Source: Methanolinea sp.
Lineage (GTDB): Archaea; Halobacteriota; Methanomicrobia; Methanomicrobiales; Methanospirillaceae
Length of the DNA: 64,000 nucleotides
Reading direction: 5' to 3'
NCBI GenBank assembly: GCA_030055515.1
Contig: JASFYI010000001.1
Location: 186,001-250,000, forward strand
Part shown: positions 35,077 to 41,458 of the stretch, piece by piece
How the letters are laid out: each line of letters starts with the position of its first letter
Position numbering within the stretch: the stretch's first letter is position 1
Translations under genes and position numbers: made by a program
The notes under the pieces: generated by a model
The model's input: the letters and a program-made list of their open reading frames with translations, nothing else
What the model was told of the DNA's origin: nothing
Database searches by the model: none

Positions 35077-36486
35077 ATGCGGTCGCCCCTCTCCTCACGC
35101 GGGCAGCTCTCGTGGTGCGATGCCTGCCACACCCCCGTCCTCTCGCGCGCGTGCTCGCGCTGCGGCAGACCGACGCGGAAGGTCACTCTCACGCCGCCGG
35201 GGGATGCCCGCCCCGCGTTCCCGGCCGACATCGCGCTCGTCAACAGGATCTACGCGGATCATTTCGGTTCCCCCCTCGTCCCCGAGGGGAACCTCGCCCT
35301 GCTCAACAAGGTCCCCGACACGGACCGCATGGAGGAGGTGATCGTGGGGGGCGGCGTCGCAGGCGCGATCCGCTACCTTCCCGCGGAGCACCGGTGGGAG
35401 GCGATCCCGCGCGTCGAGGCCTACGGGCTCCTGAAATCCCCAAGGAAATGGGTCGTCGTCGACGGCGGGGCCGCCGCCGCGATCCGCGTGAAGTCGGCGA
35501 GCGTGCTTGCCCCCGGCCTCGTGGAGATCGAGCCGTCGGTCAGGGCGGGCGACGAGGTCTTTGTCCTCGACGAAGGAGGCGAGTGCATCGCGGTCGGCAG
35601 GGCACGGGTGGATGCACCGGTCGCCGCGTCGATGGAGAGGGGACTCGTGGTGAGGACCCGCAGGACGTTTTCGTCGCTCTGCGTCCCGGGGAGGGCGACG
35701 TGGGATGACGCGGTCGCCGCGAACGCGGCGGTGCTCGGGGAGAGGGAAGGGGAAGCGGTGGAATTCGTGAGGAACGTCGCGAGGAGCCACGCGCTCCCGG
35801 TAAACGTCTCGTACTCGGGGGGAAAGGACAGCCTCGCGACGCTCATCCTCGTCAGGAAGGCGCTCGGGGACGTCCCGATCCTCTTCGCGGACACGGGCCT
35901 CGAGTTCCCCGAGACGTACGGGAACGTCGACGACGTCGCGGAGACGTACGGCCTTCCCGTCGAGAGGACGTCGGGGAGAGACGCATTCTGGGATGCCTTT
36001 TCGGTGCACGGCCCCCCGTCGCGCGACTTCCGGTGGTGCTGCCGCGCGGCGAAGCTCGGTCCCGTGGAGCGGCTGATCAGGGAGAAATGGGGGGAGTGCC
36101 TCTCCTTCATCGGGCAGCGGAAGTACGAGTCGGCGCGGAGGATGGCGAGCCACCGCGTGTGGAGGAACCCCCACGTCCCCGCGCAGGTCTCCGCAGCCCC
36201 CATCCACCACTGGACGGCGCTCCACGTCTGGCTCTACCTCTTCCGGGAGAAGGCTCCCTACAATCCCCTCTACGAGGAGGGAATCGACAGGATCGGGTGT
36301 TTCATGTGCCCTTCGAGCGATGTTGCAGTGATCAGGAACGTCATCTCCCGTTACCCTGACCTCTGGGAGGGGTGGGCAGGGAGGCTTCGCGAGTGGCAGC
36401 ACGCGCGGGGACTCCCGGACTCGTGGGTGGAGGACGCCGCGTGGCGCGTGAGGGAAGTGTCCGGTGAAGACGATTGCAATTGTTGA
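35077..36486 (+). CDS. Zinc ribbon-PUA-PAPS reductase family protein
   Basis: 469 residues. A zinc ribbon (WCDACHTP... CSRCGRP) lies at about 14-32. A PUA domain follows (about 85-205; SPRKWVVVDGGAAAAIRVKSASVLAPG, then VGRARVD). The PP-loop SYSGGKDSL lies at about 245. Further cysteines are RWCCRAAK, GCFMCPSS and the final DDCNC, which could hold an iron-sulfur cluster. PAPS reductase-like archaeal proteins reduce or activate sulfate, or thiolate/modify RNA; the PUA domain suggests an RNA substrate. Overlaps hisH by 23 bases. The start is chosen from the promoter; the open frame extends upstream without family similarity. Confidence 0.85.
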   Translation: MRSPLSSRGQLSWCDACHTPVLSRACSRCGRPTRKVTLTPPGDARPAFPADIALVNRIYADHFGSPLVPEGNLALLNKVPDTDRMEEVIVGGGVAGAIRYLPAEHRWEAIPRVEAYGLLKSPRKWVVVDGGAAAAIRVKSASVLAPGLVEIEPSVRAGDEVFVLDEGGECIAVGRARVDAPVAASMERGLVVRTRRTFSSLCVPGRATWDDAVAANAAVLGEREGEAVEFVRNVARSHALPVNVSYSGGKDSLATLILVRKALGDVPILFADTGLEFPETYGNVDDVAETYGLPVERTSGRDAFWDAFSVHGPPSRDFRWCCRAAKLGPVERLIREKWGECLSFIGQRKYESARRMASHRVWRNPHVPAQVSAAPIHHWTALHVWLYLFREKAPYNPLYEEGIDRIGCFMCPSSDVAVIRNVISRYPDLWEGWAGRLREWQHARGLPDSWVEDAAWRVREVSGEDDCNC

Positions 36487-37072
36487 CTACGGCCTAGGGA
36501 ACCTGAGATCGGTATTCCGGGGGCTCGAGAAGGCGGGTGCACGCGCCGTCATCACGACGAATCCCGACATGGTAGTTTCCGCGGACGGGATAGTCCTCCC
36601 CGGGGTCGGGGCATTCCGCGATGGCATGGACCAGCTAGGGGAACTCCAGGGGACGATCCTCGGTGCATCCCGGTCAGTCCCGGTCCTCGGGATCTGCCTC
36701 GGGATGCAGATGATGCTCGAGTGGAGCGAGGAGCACGGGCTGCACAGGGGGCTTGGCCTCGTTCCCGGAACCGTGCGCCGGTTCCCGAGGGTCGCAGGGT
36801 TCAAGGTACCGCACATGGGGTGGAACTCGCTCTCGGAAGTAAAGGCGGAAAACCCACTTTTCCACGGGATCCACCCGGGGGACCACATGTATTTCGTCCA
36901 CTCCTACTACGCGGATACCGATTTCGCCCACACCCTCGCGAGGACGGAGTACATCATCCCGTTCGCGTCGGCGGTGTGGGACGGGAGGAATGTCTTTGGG
37001 GTCCAGTTCCACCCCGAGAAGAGTGGCACACGCGGTCTTCTCCTCCTGAGGAATTTCCTTGATCTCCTGTGA
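36464..37072 (+). CDS. hisH: Imidazole glycerol phosphate synthase, glutaminase subunit HisH
   Basis: 202 residues from a GTG inside the end of the preceding gene. The start IAIVDYGLGNLRSV is diagnostic. The catalytic triad is visible: Cys in GICLGMQMM, His and Glu in VQFHPEKSG. It supplies ammonia to HisF in histidine synthesis. No other his gene is nearby, as is common for dispersed archaeal his genes. A T6 tract at 37164-37169 may end the transcript. Confidence 0.96.
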   Translation: MKTIAIVDYGLGNLRSVFRGLEKAGARAVITTNPDMVVSADGIVLPGVGAFRDGMDQLGELQGTILGASRSVPVLGICLGMQMMLEWSEEHGLHRGLGLVPGTVRRFPRVAGFKVPHMGWNSLSEVKAENPLFHGIHPGDHMYFVHSYYADTDFAHTLARTEYIIPFASAVWDGRNVFGVQFHPEKSGTRGLLLLRNFLDLL

Positions 37073-37163
37073 TAAAATTCGGGGAAATGGCAACCCTTCG
37101 GGTGACTTCGCGGAACACTCCCGGTGCGAGTCCTCCAACCGATCTCCCCCACGGGATGAAGGA

Positions 37164-37169
37164 TTTTTT
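37164..37169 (+). terminator. T tract after hisH
   Basis: TTTTTTGTTT about 90 bp past the hisH stop, in the 162-bp gap before the next plus-strand gene. Only composition supports it. Confidence 0.3.
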
Positions 37170-37234
37170 GTTTCGCCGTACTACTGCCCGTTCCAAAGGC
37201 AAACCATATCAGGGAGAGCAGCTCACCTGTCACC

Positions 37235-37789
37235 ATGTTCCCCCGGCTGCGTTCCCACGTGAGCGCTCTGGCGGACCTTTCGCGTGCGATCCTGTTCCTT
37301 TTCACCTTCGCACTGGCAGTCCCCCTCCTCACCGGTGCAATCCTTGGAATCCCGGAGAGCAGGATCCTTCCCCTGATTGCGTCCGCATTCGTCCTGCAGG
37401 GCGCAGCCCCGCCCCTCGGACACCCCCTCGGGCTTTCTGACCCCGTCATCATATTCCTGATGGCATCATTTGCAGTCGGCGTGGTGACCTGCATCCTCGA
37501 GATCTGCGATGCACTCTCCGTGACATCGGAACGGCTCGCGCGATGGATCAGGAAAGTCGGGGAGATCATGGAGAAACATCCATCGATTCGCTCCTACGGC
37601 GCCATCTCGTGCATCTTCATCGCATGGATACCCGGCATCGGGCTCTACGGCACTCCCGTGATTGCCTGGATCCTCGGCTGGCCGAAGGCCCCCACCATCA
37701 TCTTCACGACGGCAGGTTTCGTGATCGCATCCGGACTGGTGCTCACGGTAACAGTGTTCGCCGAGAATATCCACCGCGCCCTCTCCTAA
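37235..37789 (+). CDS. Integral membrane protein, possible small multidrug export relative
   Basis: 184 residues with five hydrophobic segments and short loops. The stretch SYGAISCIFIAWIPGIGLYGTPVIAWILGW resembles the second half of Sm_multidrug_ex proteins such as the one at 20210, but the match is loose. No ribosome site stands out before the ATG. A nine-T run follows at 37853. Function unknown. Confidence 0.55.
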   Translation: MFPRLRSHVSALADLSRAILFLFTFALAVPLLTGAILGIPESRILPLIASAFVLQGAAPPLGHPLGLSDPVIIFLMASFAVGVVTCILEICDALSVTSERLARWIRKVGEIMEKHPSIRSYGAISCIFIAWIPGIGLYGTPVIAWILGWPKAPTIIFTTAGFVIASGLVLTVTVFAENIHRALS

Positions 37790-37852
37790 AGAACCTTGGG
37801 CACCCAATCGGTAGATGTGCGAATGATGGGGAGGTGACGTTGCACAATTCAC

Positions 37853-37861
37853 TTTTTTTTT
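37853..37861 (+). terminator. Poly-T terminator
   Basis: Nine consecutive T, 63 bp after the stop of the 37235 gene and just before the end of the convergent minus-strand operon. A clear U-tract terminator for plus-strand transcripts. Confidence 0.65.
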
Positions 37862-37896
37862 GCGGAAAGTCGCAACCAGAAATTAAAAAGGATTTT

Positions 37897-38208
37897 TCAC
37901 TCACCCGGATTTTCCGCGGTGAGGTGGAGGGTGATAATCCCGTTGCAGGCCTTGCACGCGTAGAATTTTTCCGTCCAGCAGGAAGCACAGGCCCACCTCC
38001 CGCAGAGGGCACATTGCCTCAAGTCTTTCCTCGGGAACGTCGTGTTGCAGAGGTCGCACGAATAGCGGGAGAAACTGGCAGGATCCTTTTCGGGGGGATC
38101 CCCCTGCCTCCTCACCCTCTCGATGTCCTTCCTGATGCGGGTGATGAGGTCTTCCCCTCTCTCTTTTTCCAGGCGATTACCTTGGGACCTGCTTTTCCAG
38201 AGCCTCAA
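37897..38208 (-). CDS. Small cytoplasmic protein with four CxxC zinc motifs
   Basis: 103 residues if it begins at a TTG preceded by GGAGAGGA inside the end of the previous gene; no ATG or GTG fits downstream, so the start is uncertain. The charged N-terminal half looks helical. The C-terminal half has four CxxC pairs (CDLC, CALC, CASC, CKAC) with spacing that fits two zinc ions, as in FYVE, RING or B-box-like cross-brace folds. It is last in the six-gene operon with the EWGL coiled-coil proteins. No function is known; protein binding is the likely use of such a domain. Confidence 0.6.
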   Translation of the reverse strand: MRLWKSRSQGNRLEKERGEDLITRIRKDIERVRRQGDPPEKDPASFSRYSCDLCNTTFPRKDLRQCALCGRWACASCWTEKFYACKACNGIITLHLTAENPGE

Positions 38209-38515
38209 TCCTCTCCTCCAGACTTGCGAGTTCCTCACCGAATTCTCTCTCGAATTTCCGGAGTGCTGCCATCCTCTCCTCTTCTCTCGCGATGAGGGGG
38301 AGATTCTCGTCCCTAAAACGCTCGGCGACGGGACGCCCGACGAGGCCCCATTCCTCGACGAGGCGGTCGAACTTCCTGTCGAGGTACTCGTCGATACGGC
38401 TCTCGATCGGGCGGGCAATGTCAATTCTCCCCGAACTCCCCCGGAGGAAGTAGTAGAGCGCGAACGCGATGAGGGCGATGAGGATGAGCAGGAGGAGGAC
38501 TTCTGCGAGTGTCAT
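38177..38515 (-). CDS. Membrane-anchored coiled-coil protein with EWGL motif (third copy)
   Basis: 112 residues from an ATG overlapping the previous stop by ATGA. One transmembrane helix near residues 3-24 at the N-terminus, a short linker, then EYLDRKFDRLVEEWGLVG and a charged coiled coil to the end (EFGEELASLEERIEALEKQ). The motif is shared with the two genes upstream. The helix would place the coiled coil in the cytoplasm if N-out. I recognise no named family. Confidence 0.7.
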   Translation of the reverse strand: MTLAEVLLLLILIALIAFALYYFLRGSSGRIDIARPIESRIDEYLDRKFDRLVEEWGLVGRPVAERFRDENLPLIAREEERMAALRKFEREFGEELASLEERIEALEKQVPR

Positions 38516-38733
38516 GTCCGCTGCCTCCTCACGCGGTCGAGCCTTTCCTCGAGTTCCGTGAGTTTCGCGGATGCGGCGGCCTCGAATCCCGCGCACTTCC
38601 GCGCCTCCTCCTCAAGGGCAGAGAGGCGGGCGGGGAGGTCGCCGAGGTCGCGGCGCGTCGCGAGGCCCCACTCCCTGATGAGGTCTTCCATGCGGCGGTC
38701 GAGGTACGATCCCAGGTAGTCCGGCACTCTCAT
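38512..38733 (-). CDS. Small coiled-coil protein with EWGL motif (second copy)
   Basis: 73 residues with overlaps of four bases at both ends. It starts with SYLDRRMEDLIREWGLAT, the same motif as its neighbours, and continues as a charged coiled coil (LSALEEEARK... LTELEERLDRV). No membrane helix and one Cys. Its short length and preserved motif suggest a subunit that assembles with the two paralogues. Unknown family. Confidence 0.7.
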   Translation of the reverse strand: MRVPDYLGSYLDRRMEDLIREWGLATRRDLGDLPARLSALEEEARKCAGFEAAASAKLTELEERLDRVRRQRT

Positions 38734-39047
38734 TGTCCCTCGAGCCTCCTTATCTCCCTCTCGAGGGCAGAAGCCCTCTCTTCAAGTCTCTCCCTGTTTT
38801 TCTCAAGGAAGTCGATCTGCCTGTGGACCCGCTCTATTCGCCGCTCTATCTCCCTCAAGTGCATCGTGGAGACGAGCCCCCACTCGCCCACGATCGCGGG
38901 GAAATTGCGATCGAAGTACTCGTCGAGGTCCTTTTCCATCGTCGGGAGGATCCCCCCGATTGCCGTGGGGATCTCCCGGAGGGATTCGAGCGGGAAGTAC
39001 GATTCTCCCGTATGTTTCCGCGTCACGTAGTCGGTCACCGGTATCAC
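38730..39047 (-). CDS. Coiled-coil protein with EWGL motif (first copy)
   Basis: 105 residues from an ATG overlapping the previous stop. About 45 unconserved residues, then DEYFDRNFPAIVGEWGLVS and a long coiled coil (ERRIERVHRQIDFLEKNRERLEERASALEREIRRLE). Soluble and rich in Arg/Glu. It is the most N-terminally extended of the three copies. Function unknown. Confidence 0.7.
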   Translation of the reverse strand: MIPVTDYVTRKHTGESYFPLESLREIPTAIGGILPTMEKDLDEYFDRNFPAIVGEWGLVSTMHLREIERRIERVHRQIDFLEKNRERLEERASALEREIRRLEGQ

Positions 39048-39427
39048 CCGAGCCTCTCCTCTTCGCGGGCGATCTTCGCGAGCATCTTCTCGAGTCTCGC
39101 GAGCACTACCCTGTCCTCGAGGCGTTTCAACCTCTTCTCCACGATGCTGTGCCGCGCGAGGATGTCGCTCTCAAGACCCCTCGTCTCCTCGTCGAGTCTC
39201 CTCAGTTCCTCCATGTCCTGCCGGGAGATCCGGTAAAACGGCCTCCCCCTCTGTTCCATGTCGGCCTTCAGGAGCTCGATCTTCGCCCTCTCGAGCTCGA
39301 GCTGGGCGAGCCGAGGCCCGGAATACATCAGGCGGAACTCCCTCACGATGAAGTAGAGGATGACGAGGCCGAGAAAGAACAGGAGGACCGGGATGTAGGC
39401 CTCGAATGTGATCCACACGTCAGCCAT
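39044..39427 (-). CDS. Single-helix membrane protein with coiled coil
   Basis: 127 residues from the ATG at 39427. One hydrophobic helix (residues about 9-28, AYIPVLLFFLGLVILYFIV), then a charged, mainly helical cytoplasmic part with two coiled-coil stretches. It lacks the EWGL motif. Second gene of the operon, overlapping the next by ATGA. It could provide a membrane anchor for the complex. Confidence 0.68.
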   Translation of the reverse strand: MADVWITFEAYIPVLLFFLGLVILYFIVREFRLMYSGPRLAQLELERAKIELLKADMEQRGRPFYRISRQDMEELRRLDEETRGLESDILARHSIVEKRLKRLEDRVVLARLEKMLAKIAREEERLG

Positions 39428-39449
39428 CTCTCGCCTCACCCGTGGTGCA

Positions 39450-39812
39450 TCAGAGGTCCTTCTCCCCGAGCTTTTTCTTCACTGATTCGATGCCCTTACC
39501 GATGGACTCCTCCACCTTGCCCACTGCCTGCGCAGCACGCTCCTTCATGGGGGGCACCCTCGTCACCACCACCTCGCCGCCGGGGACCGCCCCCGCCTCG
39601 GCGATGTCCTCGGGGCTCAACCGGATGAGCCCTTCCTCCACCAGCGTGTCCGCGTAGACAGTGACAACGACGGGTTTCGTGCCAGTCCCTGCGGAGATCT
39701 CCACTTCATCACCCTCATTGATTCCGAGGGCCTTGAGGTGCACTTCGTTGATCCTGGCCCGCCCGCGACTCGGAAAGACCCTCTCCATGACCTTTAGTTT
39801 CAGGCTACCCAT
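39450..39812 (-). CDS. Cdc48-N-like double-psi beta-barrel protein with C-terminal helix
   Basis: 120 residues from the ATG at 39812. The pattern RARINEVHLKALGINEGDEVEI, then VVVTVYADTLVEEGLIRLSPEDIAEAGAVPGGEVVV, resembles the double-psi barrel found at the N-terminus of Cdc48/VAT ATPases and related small proteins. The last 35 residues form a charged helix (QAVGKVEESIGKGIESVKKKL). No AAA ATPase is nearby, so it may be an adaptor or a free-standing barrel. It heads the operon behind a TATA box at leaderless spacing. Confidence 0.7.
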   Translation of the reverse strand: MGSLKLKVMERVFPSRGRARINEVHLKALGINEGDEVEISAGTGTKPVVVTVYADTLVEEGLIRLSPEDIAEAGAVPGGEVVVTRVPPMKERAAQAVGKVEESIGKGIESVKKKLGEKDL

Positions 39813-39835
39813 ACGTGAAGGAAGGGCAGCAATGG

Positions 39836-39843
39836 TATATAAT
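39836..39843 (-). promoter_or_regulatory. TATA box of the EWGL operon
   Basis: ATTATATA on the minus strand, centred 28 bp before the ATG at 39812. With an archaeal start site about 25 bp downstream this gives a leaderless mRNA, consistent with the absence of a Shine-Dalgarno before that ATG. Confidence 0.7.
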
Positions 39844-39942
39844 GTCACCCCCGCCCCCGCGTGACCTCCCGCGCCGCGTTTCCGCGTGATATCCAGAAAC
39901 CATGGCAGAAACTAATTATCGTCAGGCTCCAGAGACGATCAC

Positions 39943-40743
39943 ATGCGGCCGGTGATCGTCGCCCTCCTCCTCGCCCTCCTCCTCGCGGAGGGTGCACTCG
40001 CGTACGAGCTCGTGATCAGCGCGCCCGCCGAGGTCCGCCTCGGCCTGCCGATCGAGGTGACGGGAACCACGAATTTCCCCGAGGGCACCGAGTTCGACAT
40101 CGTGCTCTACAGGATCCAGACGACTTTGCCCGAGCCCGTCGCGGAGAAAACGATCGTCGTCTCGGGTTCGAGGTCGTTCGAAGTGACTTTCGGGACGATC
40201 GGGCTTTCGCCGGGGGACTACAAGGTCGAGGTCAGGTTCCGCACCGACCCGGGCTCGAAGCTCAGCTCCGGCTCGGTCACGACCCGCCTCGTGAAGGTCA
40301 CGGACCGGTCGGGGGAGATCGTGATTACCTCCCCGCTGGACCAGGTGCTCGGCGAGGCACTCAGGATCGAGGGGTACGTCCCCAAGGCAGGGGTCGTCAC
40401 GCTGACGATGAGGGTGACGGGCCCGGACGGGGCCGTCGGTCCGCCGGTGGACATCAGGACGACGACAGTCCTCGGCAAGGACGACGGGTTCTTCGCGAGG
40501 ACGGTCCCCGTCGGGGAGAAGGGGAACTACTACGTGGATTTCTCGGACGCGAGGGGACTCATCACGACGGTGAAGTTCACCGTCGGGGAACCGCCCGGTG
40601 CAGTGACTCCCGCGGAGACGCAGTCCCTGGGGACGGCCAGTGACACCGTGCCGCCGGCCGCATCCCCCTTCCCCGCCGCGGCATGCGCGGCCATCCTCCC
40701 CGTCCTCGCGTGGCTGTTCTCGTCGCGGAACCGGCGGGGGTGA
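39943..40743 (+). CDS. Secreted surface protein with C-terminal anchor
   Basis: 266 residues. A signal peptide ends near ALAYE (residue about 20). The body consists of beta-rich Ig-like stretches, for example around residues 25-110 and 120-210, each starting with a Pro-rich strand. A Pro/Thr/Ser linker (about 220-240) leads to one hydrophobic helix and RNRRG at the end, so the protein is anchored outward. No family is recognised. It is likely an envelope protein of the methanogen. Confidence 0.75.
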   Translation: MRPVIVALLLALLLAEGALAYELVISAPAEVRLGLPIEVTGTTNFPEGTEFDIVLYRIQTTLPEPVAEKTIVVSGSRSFEVTFGTIGLSPGDYKVEVRFRTDPGSKLSSGSVTTRLVKVTDRSGEIVITSPLDQVLGEALRIEGYVPKAGVVTLTMRVTGPDGAVGPPVDIRTTTVLGKDDGFFARTVPVGEKGNYYVDFSDARGLITTVKFTVGEPPGAVTPAETQSLGTASDTVPPAASPFPAAACAAILPVLAWLFSSRNRRG

Positions 40744-40783
40744 TCGCGGGGAGGTTCCACGCCGGCCCTGCCCCGCGTGGTGG

Positions 40784-41443
40784 TCACGCGCGCGTCCGCG
40801 ATGCCCATGCCTCGTAGACGAGGAGAACGAGGATGACGAGGACGCCCCCGCAGAAGAACGCGAGGGCAAGCTCGGAGGGGAGCGCGCCGGGAACCCCGCC
40901 TGCCGGTCCCGGCGGGACCGAAAGGATCCCCCTCGCCGGCTCTAGGTGCGGGGACAGGGTGTCGGCCCGGAGGACATTTTCACCGGCAGGGCGCGGGAGC
41001 GAGAGCACGGCGTACGCGGCGAGCGTCGAGAGGACGACGATCCCAAAGAGGGCCGCGTACCGCAGGAGGACCGAGCGGATGTCGTGTGCCCGCGGGGCCA
41101 TGATCAGGAGCTGGTTGCGCAGCCCGTAGACCTTGACCTGCCGCCCTTTCACGCTGTACTTCGTGTGCCGGACCTCGATCAGCCCCGCGTCGAGGAGGTT
41201 CTCGATGTGGTACTTGACGGTTCCAAGCGGCATCCCGAGGGAGGAGGAGAGGTCCCCCGCGGTGGCGGGACCCTTTTCGAGGGCATGGAGGATATCGCCC
41301 GCGGCCGGGCTCGCGAGTGCCTTCCCGATCTTCTTTGACCGCTCGTCGCCCGGCGTGAGGATGACCACCTCCCCGCCGTGCGGACCGGCCTCCCCCCCGG
41401 CAGCCGCGGGTGGTGGAACGGTATCCTCTCGCTCCCCGTCCAT
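40784..41443 (-). CDS. Membrane-bound winged-helix (ArsR-like) regulator
   Basis: 219 residues. After a Pro/Gly-rich N-terminus (about 1-30) a winged helix covers about 35-115, with KALASPAAGDILHALEKGPATAGDLSSSLGMPLGTVKYHIENLLDAGLIEV split in typical HTH fashion. Two hydrophobic helices follow (about 125-148 and 190-212) around an external loop. Such membrane-tethered HTH proteins occur in methanogens and may couple envelope state to transcription. The gene lies 15 bp downstream of alaS; no target operator can be assigned. Confidence 0.8.
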   Translation of the reverse strand: MDGEREDTVPPPAAAGGEAGPHGGEVVILTPGDERSKKIGKALASPAAGDILHALEKGPATAGDLSSSLGMPLGTVKYHIENLLDAGLIEVRHTKYSVKGRQVKVYGLRNQLLIMAPRAHDIRSVLLRYAALFGIVVLSTLAAYAVLSLPRPAGENVLRADTLSPHLEPARGILSVPPGPAGGVPGALPSELALAFFCGGVLVILVLLVYEAWASRTRA

Positions 41444-41458
41444 CGCCTCTCCCGCACC

